Below, piece by piece: positions 32,009 to 41,800 of a DNA stretch of 64,000 nt. Location: NCBI RefSeq assembly GCF_025961225.1, contig NZ_JAOQNG010000010.1, forward strand, positions 1,876,001 to 1,940,000, given 5' to 3'. Below the pieces are notes generated by a model that was not told where the DNA came from, did no database searches, and saw nothing but the letters and a program-made list of their open reading frames with translations. The position numbers and the translations under genes are program-made. The stretch comes from Azospirillum canadense (lineage in GTDB: Bacteria; Pseudomonadota; Alphaproteobacteria; Azospirillales; Azospirillaceae). Every line of letters begins with the position of its first letter. Position 1 is the stretch's first letter.

Positions 32009-34354
32009 ATGCGCGAGTCCCATGGCGCGACGGCGGTCCTTTCGCATGTCTTTGCCAGCCTGGTTGAAAGCCTGCCCTTTGTCGGGCCGTCGGGGCGCCG
32101 CGTCTCCCGCCCGCTCGCACACCGCTTCGCGTTCGTGTCGGCGACCCTGTCGGTTCTGCTGGTGATCGTCGTCGGGGCGGAGCTGCACGTGATGGCGAGC
32201 GACAGCCTGCTGGCGCAGCACCGCGGCAACGTCCGGGCCAACGCCACGCTGGTCGCGCGCCAGACGGAGGAACTGCTGACGTCCGTGGTCCGAACCATGG
32301 AGGAACTGGCCGACAACGACGCCATCGCCGCGGCCATCGCCCGCGGAACCGTGCGCAAGACCGACCTCGTCCCCTTCCTGCGCAGCTTCGACCGCGTGGC
32401 CGGCGTCCCGGTGTCGCTTGTCTACGCCGACGCCACGATTACGGCGATCGCGGACAACCTGATGGGTGGCCGGATCGGCAGCGTGACGCCGCGGGACATG
32501 GAATGGCTGGCGGTGGCGGCCTTGGCGGGGCACTCCGCCGCGACGGTGGTGGAGGAGGACGGCCGGTCCTTCCTGCTGGGGGCGGAGATGCTGGTCCACT
32601 CCACGACCCTGTCGCAATGGGGGGCGCTGCTCTACAAGCTGCCGCTCGACGCGCTGGTCCTGCACCCGCAGGCTCACCTGCGGTATGCGGGCGCGGCTCT
32701 GGCGGAGCCGGCCGCGGGATGGTTCGGGACGGACATCCCGCTCCAGCTGCCGGACCGGTTGGCACGCCTCGGCTTTACGGTGCGGCTGGACGCGCCGAAG
32801 GCCCCGGAATCGGCCCAGGCCGGGGTCGGCCTGCCGGCCACGGCCGGGATCGGCCTGTCGGCCTATGCGCTGGTGGGGCTGGCGGCCCTGGTGCTGATCG
32901 TGGTGGGGTGCCGCACCGCCGGCAACCACCTGACGCGATCCCTGCGGGATCTGGAGCAGTTGGCCGGCGCCGTCCTGCGCGACGGCTGCTCCGGCCAGCG
33001 CGCGCCCGTGCGCAGCGACGACGAGGTCGGCCGGCTGGCGCGCGTCTTCAACACGATGCTCGACCAGATCGACCGCATCCAGCGCGACCGCGACCGGCTG
33101 GCCGAGGACGAGATCGCCGTCCAGCGCGCGCTGGTCCGCGATGCGGAGCAGGCCCGCGCGGAGGCTGAAGCCGCCTGGGCGGAGGCGCAGCGCGCCTGCC
33201 AGGCCGCGGTGAAGGCGCTGGACACGGCGCAGCGGGCCAGCCAGGCCAAGACCGATTTCCTGGCCGCCGCCAGCCACGACCTGCGGCAGCCGGTCCAGTC
33301 GCTCGTCCTGTTGACCGGGTCGCTGCGGGCGCGTCTGGACGACCACCCGGCCGAAGCCCTGGTCGGCAAGCTGGAAACGTCGGTCCAGGCGCTGTGCCGC
33401 ATGCTGGACGCCCTGCTGGACATCTCCAAGCTCGACGCCAGCGCCGTCCCGGTCGACCTGCGCCCAGTGCCCCTTCACCATGTCCTCGACGACCTGGAGG
33501 AGGAATACCGGCTGCGCGCGGCGGAGCAGGGGTTGGAACTGCGGGTCGTCCCGTCGTCGCTGACCGTGCGCACCGACCCGGCGCTGCTGGAGCGGGTCCT
33601 GCGCAACCTCCTGGAAAACGCCCTTCGCTACACGGACCAGGGCCGCATCCTCATCGGCTGCCGGCGGCGCGGCGACCGCCTGCTGATCCGGGTGCACGAC
33701 ACGGGAATCGGCATCCCGCCCGAGCATCTGGAGCGGATCTTCCTGGAATTCTTCCAGATCGCCAACCCGACGCGGGATCGCGGCAAGGGGCTTGGCCTTG
33801 GGCTGGCCATCGTGCACCGGCTGGCGGTGCTGCTAGAATGCCGGGTGCACGTTGCGTCCGCTCCCGGCCGCGGCTCCTGCTTCACGATCGCGATCCCGCT
33901 CGACACGGAAGCCGGCCAAAACGCGCCGGGCGCGGACGATGACGACGACGAGGATCTCGGCGTCCGGCAGCCGGCCCCGCCCGTCGCGCTGGCCATCGAC
34001 GACGATCCCCTGGTGCGCGAGGGGCTGGGGCTGCTGCTGGCGCAACTGGGCTGGACCGTGCTGGCCGCCGCCACGGCCGCCGAGGCACTCGCCCATCTGG
34101 CCGCCGTGCCGGACCAGCCGGCGCTCGTCATCGCCGACCACCGGCTCGACGGCGGCGTCACCGGCCTGGAGGTGCTGCGCGCCGTGGAAGCCAAGCTGAC
34201 CCGGCCGGCGCTCAGCGTGATCCTGACCGGCGACACCGCGCCGGACCTCATCGCCAGCATCGCGGCCAGCGGTCACCGCGTCCTGCACAAGCCGCTGGCC
34301 GTGCGAGACCTGAAGGCGCTGCTGGACGAGGCGCTCGGCGTCGTTCCGGCCTGA
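32009..34354 (+). CDS. Membrane hybrid histidine kinase with C-terminal receiver
   Basis: A 781-residue kinase. Membrane helix 1 (about 40-60, FVSATLSVLLVIVVGAEL), a large extracytoplasmic sensor domain, and helix 2 (YALVGLAALVLIVVG) are followed by HAMP, a long Ala/Glu/Gln-rich coiled coil, and the H-box SHDLRQPVQSLVLL. ATPase motifs are NLLENALRY, DTGIGIP and GKGLGLGLAIVHRL. The acidic linker GADDDDDEDLG leads to a receiver (VALAIDDDPLVREG, Asp in VIADHRLDGG, VLHKPLAVRD). The ADHR phosphoacceptor segment is typical of hybrid kinases of this subclass. An upstream TTG in frame is less likely than the ATG at 32009. It lies 252 bases after DHC with no obvious partner gene. Its signal is unknown. 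Confidence 0.88.
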   Translation: MRESHGATAVLSHVFASLVESLPFVGPSGRRVSRPLAHRFAFVSATLSVLLVIVVGAELHVMASDSLLAQHRGNVRANATLVARQTEELLTSVVRTMEELADNDAIAAAIARGTVRKTDLVPFLRSFDRVAGVPVSLVYADATITAIADNLMGGRIGSVTPRDMEWLAVAALAGHSAATVVEEDGRSFLLGAEMLVHSTTLSQWGALLYKLPLDALVLHPQAHLRYAGAALAEPAAGWFGTDIPLQLPDRLARLGFTVRLDAPKAPESAQAGVGLPATAGIGLSAYALVGLAALVLIVVGCRTAGNHLTRSLRDLEQLAGAVLRDGCSGQRAPVRSDDEVGRLARVFNTMLDQIDRIQRDRDRLAEDEIAVQRALVRDAEQARAEAEAAWAEAQRACQAAVKALDTAQRASQAKTDFLAAASHDLRQPVQSLVLLTGSLRARLDDHPAEALVGKLETSVQALCRMLDALLDISKLDASAVPVDLRPVPLHHVLDDLEEEYRLRAAEQGLELRVVPSSLTVRTDPALLERVLRNLLENALRYTDQGRILIGCRRRGDRLLIRVHDTGIGIPPEHLERIFLEFFQIANPTRDRGKGLGLGLAIVHRLAVLLECRVHVASAPGRGSCFTIAIPLDTEAGQNAPGADDDDDEDLGVRQPAPPVALAIDDDPLVREGLGLLLAQLGWTVLAAATAAEALAHLAAVPDQPALVIADHRLDGGVTGLEVLRAVEAKLTRPALSVILTGDTAPDLIASIAASGHRVLHKPLAVRDLKALLDEALGVVPA

Positions 34355-34372
34355 TCCCGTCCAGCGCCGGCC

Positions 34373-35167
34373 TCAGGCGATGGTGCTGACCACCCCGCCG
34401 TCCACCCGCAGCCCCGCCCCCGTGGTGGCCGACGCCGCCGGGCTGCACAGGTAGGCGGCGAGGTTGGCGACCTCCTCCGGCTCGGCGAAGCGGCGGATCA
34501 GGGAGGACGGGCGCTCGTTGCGGAAGAAGTCGGCCTCCACCTGCTCCACGGTGCGCCCGGTGTTGCGGGCGATGTCCTTCAGGAAGGTCTCCACCCCTTC
34601 CGTCCGGGTCGGGCCGGGCAGCACGGCGTTCACCGTCACCCCCGTCCCCGCCAGCTCCGCCGCCAGACCGCGGGAGACGCTGAGCTGCGCGGTCTTGCTC
34701 ATCCCGTAATGGATCATCTCCTTCGGGATGTTCAGGCCCGATTCGCTGGAGATGAACAGGATGCGCCCCCAACCGCGCTGCGCCATGCCCGGCGCGTAGG
34801 CGCGGGCGAAGCGGATGCCGCTCAGCACGTTGACGTCGAAGAAGCGGCGCCAGTCCTCGTCGGGGATCTCGAAGAAGGGCTTGGGTTCGAAGATGCCGAG
34901 GTTGTTGACCAGGATGTCCACGGCGGGCACGCGGGCGATCAGCGCATCGGCCCCTTCCGCCGTGGCGGCGTCCAGCGCGATGGGCTCCAGCGCCGCGTTG
35001 GGGACCGCGTCGCGGATGCGCTTGGCCGCGCGCTCGACGCCGTCCGCCGACCGCCCGTTGACCACCACCGTGGCGCCAAGGCCGGCGAGTTCGCGGGCGA
35101 TGGCGAAGCCGATGCCGGCGGTGGACCCGGTCACCAGGGCGCGGCGGTTGCTGAGATCGAGGTTCAT
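34373..35167 (-). CDS. SDR-family oxidoreductase
   Basis: A 264-residue short-chain dehydrogenase. The NAD(P) motif TGSTAGIGFAIARELAGLGA is at about 13-32, the structural NNLG is at VDILVNNLGIF, and the catalytic Ser (ISSES) and the Tyr-x3-Lys pair (YGMSKTAQLSV) are in the usual positions. The C-terminus GAGLRVDGGVVSTIA is also typical. The start ATG at 35167 gives a normal length. It follows the aldo/keto reductase gene by 14 bases on the same strand, so they are co-transcribed. The substrate is unknown. Confidence 0.92.
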   Translation of the reverse strand: MNLDLSNRRALVTGSTAGIGFAIARELAGLGATVVVNGRSADGVERAAKRIRDAVPNAALEPIALDAATAEGADALIARVPAVDILVNNLGIFEPKPFFEIPDEDWRRFFDVNVLSGIRFARAYAPGMAQRGWGRILFISSESGLNIPKEMIHYGMSKTAQLSVSRGLAAELAGTGVTVNAVLPGPTRTEGVETFLKDIARNTGRTVEQVEADFFRNERPSSLIRRFAEPEEVANLAAYLCSPAASATTGAGLRVDGGVVSTIA

Positions 35168-35181
35168 GGGAGAAATCCTGC

Positions 35182-36165
35182 TTAGCGGTTGACGGCCTGC
35201 ATGCCGGCCTCGGGGTAGCGCGTGCCGGCGGCGGCACCCGGCGGGCAGGCGGCGTCGATGGCGGCGCGGTCGTCGGCGGTCAGCGAGACCGACAGGGCGC
35301 CGACGTTGTCCTCCAGGTAGCGGCGCCGCTTGGTGCCGGGAATCGGCACAACGTCCGGCCCGCGCGTCATCACCCAGGCGAGCGCCAGCTGCGCCGGCGT
35401 GCAGCCCTTGGCGCGGGCCATCTCCTCGATGCGGGCGACCAGGTCCAGGTTGCGCTGGAAGTTGTCGCCCTGGAAGCGCGGGGAGTTGCGGCGGTAGTCG
35501 TCGGGGGCGAAGTCCTCGAACCGCTTGTACTGGCCGGTCAGGAAGCCGCGCCCCAACGGGCTGTAGGCGACGAAGCCGATGCCCAGCTCCCGCACGGTGG
35601 GCAGGACCTCGTCCTCCGGGTCGCGGCTCCACAGCGAATATTCGCTCTGGAGCGCGGCGATGGGGTGCACCGCGTGGGCGCGGCGGATGGTCGCGGGGGC
35701 CGCCTCCGACAGGCCGAGGAAGCGCACCTTGCCCTGGCGGACCAGATCGGCCATGGCGCCGACCGTGTCCTCGATCGGCGTGTTGGGATCGACGCGGTGC
35801 TGGTAGTAGAGGTCGATCACGTCGACGCCCAGCCGCTTCAAACTCGCCTCGCAGGCTTGGCGGACATAGTCCGGCCGGCCGTTCACGCCCTGGAAGCTGC
35901 CGTCGGCCCCGCGCACGTTGCCGAACTTGGTCGCCAGAACCACTTGGTCGCGCCGGCCGCGGATGGCGCGGCCGACCAGCTCCTCGTTGCGGCCCACCCC
36001 GTACATGTCCGCGGTGTCCAGCAGGGTGACGCCGAGGTCCAGCGCGCGATGGATGGTGGCGATGGATTCCGCGTCGTCGCGCCCCGCGTAGAACTCCGAC
36101 ATGCCCATGCAGCCGAGCCCCATGGCCGAAACCTCCAGCCCCTGGCCGAGTCGTCGCTTGTCCAT
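35182..36165 (-). CDS. Aldo/keto reductase
   Basis: A 327-residue NADPH-dependent reductase with the TIM-barrel pattern: RRLGQGLEVSAMGLGCMGMS at the start, the catalytic Asp-Tyr in LLDTADMYGVGRNEELVG, the Lys in VLATKFGNV and the His in LYYQHRVDPNTP. VPIPGTKRRRYLEDNVGAL is the cofactor-binding end, as in the AKR13-like group of bacterial general stress or pyridoxal-type reductases. A GGGAGG stretch precedes the ATG at 36165. The group AidB, aldo/keto reductase, SDR is on one strand with short gaps (70 and 14 bases), which suggests joint detoxification of reactive carbonyls or aldehydes. This is inferred. Confidence 0.93.
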   Translation of the reverse strand: MDKRRLGQGLEVSAMGLGCMGMSEFYAGRDDAESIATIHRALDLGVTLLDTADMYGVGRNEELVGRAIRGRRDQVVLATKFGNVRGADGSFQGVNGRPDYVRQACEASLKRLGVDVIDLYYQHRVDPNTPIEDTVGAMADLVRQGKVRFLGLSEAAPATIRRAHAVHPIAALQSEYSLWSRDPEDEVLPTVRELGIGFVAYSPLGRGFLTGQYKRFEDFAPDDYRRNSPRFQGDNFQRNLDLVARIEEMARAKGCTPAQLALAWVMTRGPDVVPIPGTKRRRYLEDNVGALSVSLTADDRAAIDAACPPGAAAGTRYPEAGMQAVNR

Positions 36166-36235
36166 TCCCTGCCTCCCGGTTGTTGCCGGGGAAGAGGGTA
36201 GGGCGCGCGCCGGCTTTAGCCAGACGGCGAAAACC

Positions 36236-37909
36236 TCAACCCTCCCCGGCGGCGCGGGCAAGGATGGCCCCGCTGTCCACGCTCGGCGGCAGCGTGCCGA
36301 AGCACAGGCCCCAATGTCCGTCCAAGCGCGAGGCGCAGAATGCCTCCGCGACCACGGAGGGGGCGTGGCGCAGCAGCAGACCGGCCTGGAGCGCCAGGGC
36401 CAGCCGCTCCACCAGCCGGCGCGCGTGAAGCTCAAGCGTTGCAGGATCTGCGAACAGCGCGCGGGTGCTGCGGACCCAGCCGTCCAGCCGCCCGTCCAGA
36501 CCGCACGCCGAGTCCAACTCCGCCTCCAGCGCGGCGCGCGCCGCGGGTTCCCGCTGCAGGGTGCGCAGCACGTCCAACGCGATCACGTTGCCGGAACCTT
36601 CCCAGATCGCGTTCAGCGGTGCCTCGCGGTAAAGGCGCGGCATGCCGCCGTCCTCGACGTAGCCGTTGCCGCCGTGGCACTCCAGCGCCTCATAGACCAG
36701 GGCGGGGCAGCGCTTGGTCACCCAGTATTTCATGATGGCGACCGCCAGCCGGGCGAAGGCGCGCGCCGCCGGGTCGGTCTCCCCCTCATCGAAGGCCCGG
36801 GCGACGCGCAGGACCAGTGCGGTCGCCGCCTCGCTCTCCAGCGCAAGGTCGGCCAGCACCGGGCGCATCAGCGGCTGCTCGACCAGTAGCCGGCCGAAGG
36901 CGCTGCGGTGGGCGGTGTGATGCAGGGCGCGCGACACGGCGGCGCGCATCAGCCCGGCGGCGGCGAAGCCGCAGTCCAGCCGCGTGTGGTGCACCATCTC
37001 GATGATGCCCAGCACGCCGCGGCCTTCCTCCCCGATCAGGATCGCCCAGGCGCCGTCGTATTCGATCTCGGCGGACGCGTTGGACCGGTTGCCGAGCTTG
37101 TCCTTCAGACGCTGAAGTTGAAACGCGTTGCGCGTCCCGTCCGGGCGCCAGCGCGGGACCAGGAAGCAGGACAGCCCGCGCTCCGTCTGCGCCAGCGTCA
37201 GGAAGGCGTCGGACATGGGGGCCGAGCAGAACCACTTGTGCCCGGTCAGCGCGTAGGCGCGCCCCGGCCCGGCATCGCCCAGCGCCTTTGCCACGGTGCT
37301 GTTGGCCCGCACGTCGGACCCGCCCTGCTTCTCCGTCATCGCCATGCCGACGGTCAGCCCGGTCTTCTCGCCCGGCGGCAGGAACCGCGGGTCGTAGCGG
37401 TCGGACAGGATGCCCGGCAGCCACGCCTCGGCGACCTCCGGCTGGCGGCGCAGCGCGGGGACCGCGGCGTAGGTCATCGCCACCGGGCACAGCACCCCGG
37501 CCTCGGCCTGCGTCAGCAGGTAGCCCATGGCGGCGTGCGCGACGTGGCCACCGCGTTGCCCGCTATCGCGGGTCCAGGCGACGGCGTGGATTCGATGGCG
37601 GAAGGCCAGCGCCATCAGCTCGTGGTAGGCGGGGTGGAACTCCACCTCGCCGATGCGCCGGCCGACCCGGTCGAAGATCCGCAGCTGGGGAGGGTTGCGG
37701 TTGGCCAGGTCGCCCAACTCCATCACCCGCTCGCTTCCGGCCTCGGCGCCCAAGGCGGCCAGCGCCCCGTCCGCCCAGTCTGCCCCTTCCCGGCGCACGG
37801 CCTCGCGCAGCACCGGGTCGGTGCGCCAGAGGTCGCGCGGCGCGAAGTCCGGCGGCTGGTTGGTCACGCTGTGCGTTGCGAACTCTGCGACGGGCGCGCG
37901 GTGGGCCAT
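36236..37909 (-). CDS. aidB: AidB-type acyl-CoA dehydrogenase family protein
   Basis: A 557-residue flavoprotein of the AidB subgroup (E. coli AidB is about 541). Visible segments are HSVTNQPPDFAPRDLW near the start (AidB-specific), AMTEKQGGSDVRANST, LTGHKWFCSAPMSDAFL, DKLGNRSNASAEIEYDGAWA and the C-terminal ALECHGGNGYVEDGGMPRLY. AidB in E. coli is induced in the adaptive response to alkylating agents, binds DNA through its C-terminal part, and carries FAD. There is no ada gene in this window. The ATG at 37909 matches the family start. Confidence 0.92.
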   Translation of the reverse strand: MAHRAPVAEFATHSVTNQPPDFAPRDLWRTDPVLREAVRREGADWADGALAALGAEAGSERVMELGDLANRNPPQLRIFDRVGRRIGEVEFHPAYHELMALAFRHRIHAVAWTRDSGQRGGHVAHAAMGYLLTQAEAGVLCPVAMTYAAVPALRRQPEVAEAWLPGILSDRYDPRFLPPGEKTGLTVGMAMTEKQGGSDVRANSTVAKALGDAGPGRAYALTGHKWFCSAPMSDAFLTLAQTERGLSCFLVPRWRPDGTRNAFQLQRLKDKLGNRSNASAEIEYDGAWAILIGEEGRGVLGIIEMVHHTRLDCGFAAAGLMRAAVSRALHHTAHRSAFGRLLVEQPLMRPVLADLALESEAATALVLRVARAFDEGETDPAARAFARLAVAIMKYWVTKRCPALVYEALECHGGNGYVEDGGMPRLYREAPLNAIWEGSGNVIALDVLRTLQREPAARAALEAELDSACGLDGRLDGWVRSTRALFADPATLELHARRLVERLALALQAGLLLRHAPSVVAEAFCASRLDGHWGLCFGTLPPSVDSGAILARAAGEG

Positions 37910-38018
37910 GGCCGTCCTCCCCGATGCTTCTCCCCCCCTTTGCGCCCGCCGCTGGCGCGAACCTGCGGCTATCCTCCGTCGGTTATGGGCAGGGAGACGT
38001 TATCCAAGGAGAGTTGCC

Positions 38019-38225
38019 ATGAACGACGACACCTTCAACATGGGCACCCGGAAGTTCCTGAAAGTGGTCGGCGTGACCTCGCAACGCGAGATCGAGCGCG
38101 CCGTGAACGACGCGCTGGCCGCCGGCACGCTGAAGGGGAACGAAACGCTGAAGGCGCGTGTGGTCCTGACCATCGAGGGCCTGGACCTGTCGCACGAGAT
38201 CAAAGGCGATATCCCGCTGGAATAG
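38019..38225 (+). CDS. DUF6494-type small protein
   Basis: A 68-residue protein, MNDDTFNMGTRKFLKVVGVT onwards, with SQREIERAVNDALAAGTLKG and a strand-rich end (VLTIEGLDLSHEIKGDIPL). It matches the DUF6494 pattern as I recall it: a short helical part then two beta strands. The function is unknown. AAGGAGAG lies seven bases before the ATG. It is divergent from aidB and is followed at once by a bidirectional terminator. Confidence 0.82.
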   Translation: MNDDTFNMGTRKFLKVVGVTSQREIERAVNDALAAGTLKGNETLKARVVLTIEGLDLSHEIKGDIPLE

Positions 38226-38232
38226 CGGGCAA

Positions 38233-38264
38233 AAAGCCCCTCGCCCTCGCGGGAGAGGGGCTTT
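38233..38264. terminator. Bidirectional terminator between DUF6494 and DUF427 genes
   Basis: AAAGCCCCTC (38233-38242) and GAGGGGCTTT (38255-38264) form a perfect 10-bp stem with A- and T-runs at the ends, so it can stop transcription from either side. The stem core belongs to the CTCGCCC-type repeat family found elsewhere in the window. Confidence 0.8.
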
Positions 38265-38625
38265 ACGGGCCTTCCTCGATCCGGTCCACGCGGTCGGGGT
38301 AGAAGGCCAGATGCTCCCGGATCTCCGCCACGGCGGGGTTGGGGGTCTCGTAGGTCCAGACGGCGTTCTCGGCCCGCCGGTCCCCGACGCGCAGGCTGTA
38401 GTAGGCCGCGTCGCCCTTGTAGGGGCAGTGGCTGGTGTGTGCCGTGCGCTCGAAGGCGGACAGGTCGGCGTCCTCCCGCGGGATGTAGAGGACGGCGGGA
38501 TAGCTCGCCTCCTTCAGCGACAGGGCGCGCGTCGTATCGGCCACGACGCGCCCGGCGAAGACGACGCGGACGCGGTTCGGATTCGGCGTGATCGTGATGG
38601 GATGGTCGGGACCGGGGATTTTCAT
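38263..38625 (-). CDS. DUF427 domain protein
   Basis: A 120-residue protein with the DUF427 fold. The segments NRVRVVFAGRVVADTTRALS, YPAVLYIPREDADLSAFERT and SHCPYKGDAAYYSL are the family signature. DUF427 proteins are small, cytoplasmic and of unknown function. An ATG at 38625 begins MKIPGPDHPITI. The gene is convergent with DUF6494 across the terminator, and the spacer to the large kinase gene (38626-38862) has no gene. Confidence 0.9.
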   Translation of the reverse strand: MKIPGPDHPITITPNPNRVRVVFAGRVVADTTRALSLKEASYPAVLYIPREDADLSAFERTAHTSHCPYKGDAAYYSLRVGDRRAENAVWTYETPNPAVAEIREHLAFYPDRVDRIEEGP

Positions 38626-38862
38626 GGGGATGATGCTCCTTCCGGCGCGGCTGCGCCGTGATGGAGGTCGGGCCTTGCGGCCCCCCGGTCAAGCCCTCCC
38701 GGCGCCCGTTGCGCGCCAACCTCATGAAACCGAGCAAGGCGATTTCCGTGCGCCGTTTCAAGTGGTATGAAGGGGTTAAACCATTGGGTGTTGCGCGAGC
38801 CTTGCGGCTGGCGGACAAACACGGGGCGACCAGCGCGCCGCGTCGCGGAAAACGGGTTGTGA

Positions 38863-41800
38863 ATGGAAGGTCTGGCCGTCGCGTCCAAGTATTCGGTCGG
38901 GGAAAAGCTTCACCACGGTGCGCTGGTGAGCGTGTACCGCGGCGTGCGCCTGGACGACGGGCTGCCGATCGTGCTGAAGCGGCTGGAACGGCCGCGCCCC
39001 AACTCCTCCGACGTGCCGCGCTTCCGCCGGGAGTTCGCGCTTGCCCGGGCGCTGGCCGCCGCCGGGGTGGTGGAGGTGTTCGACCTTGACGAGGGGCGGG
39101 ACGGCCTGACGCTGGTCATGCGCGACCGCGGCGGCGCCAGCCTGGACCGCATCCTGGAAGCCGGCCGGCCCACGGTGGCGGAGTCGCTGCGGATCGCCGC
39201 CGCCGCCGCCGCGGCGCTGGGGACCGTGCACGCGCGCAACGTCATCCACAAGGACGTCAGCCCGGCGAACATCATCTGGAACCGGCAGTCCGGCACGGTC
39301 GAACTGATCGACTTCGGCATCGCCGCCGAACTGGCCCGCGAGACGGCCAACGCCGCCCAGGCCTTCGAAGGCACGCTGCCCTACATCGCGCCGGAGCAGA
39401 CCGGCCGCATGAACCGCTCCGTGGACTGGCGGGCCGACTTCTACGCGCTGGGCGCCACGCTCTATGAACTGCTGACCGGCCAGGTCCCCTTCGAAGGGGA
39501 GGACACGCTGGCCGTGGTGCACGGCCACATCGCCCGCGCACCCGTCCCGCCCTGCCAGCTCGCCCCGTCGGTGCCCGCCCAGGTGTCCGACATCGTGCTG
39601 AAGCTGCTGTCCAAGGACCCGGAGGCGCGCTACCAGAGCGGCCACGGCCTGAAGGCCGACCTGGAGGCCTGCATCGAGGCGCTGGAGGCCGGCCTTCCGG
39701 TGCCCGTCTTCGCGCTGGGCCGACAGGACCGCAGCGAGCGCTTCCGCATTCCGGAACGGCTGTACGGCCGGGAAGAGGAAGCGCGGCTTCTGCTCGCCGC
39801 CTACGAGCGGGTGTGCGGCGGGCGGGCGGAACTTCTGCTGGTCGGTGGATCGCCGGGCATCGGCAAGTCGGCGCTGGTGCACGAGGTGCACAAGCCGATG
39901 ACCGCCAAGCGCGGGCATTTCGTCGAGGGCAAGTTCGACCAGGTCAAGCGCGCCATCCCCTATTCCGCGCTGATCCAGGCCTTCGACCAACTCGCCCGCC
40001 GCCTGCTGGCGGAGCCTGAGGCGGAGCTGGCCGAACGGCGCGCCGTGCTGGCGCAGGCGGTGGGCTCCACCGGTGCGGTGGTGACGGAGCTGATCCCGTC
40101 GCTGGCCCTGATCCTGGGGGAACAGCCGCCGGTGCCGCCGCTGGGCCCGGTGGAGAGCGAGTTCCGCTTCCAGATGACCTTCCAGAACCTGGTGATGGCT
40201 CTGGCCACGCCGGAACGGCCGCTGGTGGTCTTCCTGGACGACCTGCAATGGGCCGACCGTCCCTCGCTCGACCTGCTGGCCAAGCTCGCGGGCTGCGCCG
40301 ACCTGCGCCACGTGCTGCTGATCGGCGCCTTCCGCGACGCCGAGGTGCCGGAGGGCCACGCCTTCCACAAGACGGTGGAGGCGGTGCGCGACGCCGGGAC
40401 TCACGTCGAGTCGCTGGCGGTCGCGCCGCTGGACGAGACGGCGGTGCGCCGGCTGGTCGCCGACACGCTGCGCCGCGAGGAGCGGGAAGTGGCGGCGCTG
40501 GCCGAGGTGTGCCGCGCCAAGACCGAGGGCAACCCCTTCTTCCTGGCGCAGTTCCTGCTGTCGCTGGTCGAGGCCGGGCTGGTCCGATTCGATCCCGCGG
40601 CCGGCGCCTGGGGCTGGGACCAGGGCGCCGTCGCCGGGCACGCCAGCACGGCCAACGTGGTCGAGCTGATGGTCGCCAAACTGCAACGCCTGCCAGCGGA
40701 AACGCAGCGGGTGCTCAGCCTCGCGGCCTGCGTCGGAAACAGCTTCGACCTGGGCACGCTGGCGGTGGCCGCCGACCGGCCGGTGCCGGATCTGGCCGGC
40801 GCGCTGTGGCCCGCCCTGCGGGAGGAACTGGTCCTCCCCGTCGGCGACGCCTACCGCTATGCGTCCGACGGCTCGCGCGCAATGACCGCGGACGAGGCGA
40901 GCGCGCTGCTCGCCAGCCGCTACCGCTTCCTGCACGACCGCGTCCAGCAGGCCGCCTACGCCCTGATCCCGGAGGCGGAGCGGGCGGCGACCCACCTGTC
41001 CATCGGGCGGCTTCTGCTCGCCCGCGGAGAAGCCGGGGAACGCGGGGAGCGGCTGTTCGACATCGTCGCCCACGTCAACCAGGGCGTGGCGCTGGTCACC
41101 GACGCCGAGGAACGGCACCGGATGGCGCGCCTGAACCTGGACGCCGCCAAGCAGGCCAACGCCTCGGCCGCCTTCGAGCCCGCCGCCCTCTACGCGGAGG
41201 CCGGGCTGGCCTTCATGGGGGACGAGGGCTGGGGGCCCGACTATCCCCTGATGCTGGAGCTGTCGCTGGCGGCGGTCGGGGCCGCCTGCATGGGCAGCGA
41301 CTACGCCAAGGCCGACGCGCTGGCCGAGGCGCTGGCATCCAAGGTCCGCGATCCGGCCGACGCCGTGCCGGCCCGCTTCTTCCAGGTCAGCGCGGCGACG
41401 GTGCGCGGCGACCTGCGCCAGGCGCTGGACGTCGGCATGGAGGCGGTGCGGGCGCTGGGCGTCCACCTACCGCGGCGTGGCAGTGCGCTGTCGATCCTCT
41501 CCGCGCTGGCGTGCGGCGGCTGGGCCATGCTGCGCCACAACCGCCGGCCGGCGCGCCCGGTCACCGACCCGGTGGAGCTGGCGCGCGTGCAGATGACCGT
41601 CCGGCTGCTGTCGGTGCTCAGCACGGCCGCCTTCGTGGCGCGGCGCGACCTGATGGTGCCCATCTCCATGCGCAACATCCGGACCGCGCTGGGGTCCGGC
41701 GTGCCGACCTTCACGGCCGGCGCCCACGTCACCTGGGCGGCCATCGCCGCCAGCGCCGGCCTGCGCGGGGCCGCCTACCGCTCCGCCAAGCGCGCGATGG

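Noticed and set aside
31304..33817. 837-codon minus-strand frame opposite DHC and the hybrid kinase
   Set aside because: It crosses two well supported plus-strand genes and shows no recognisable motif.
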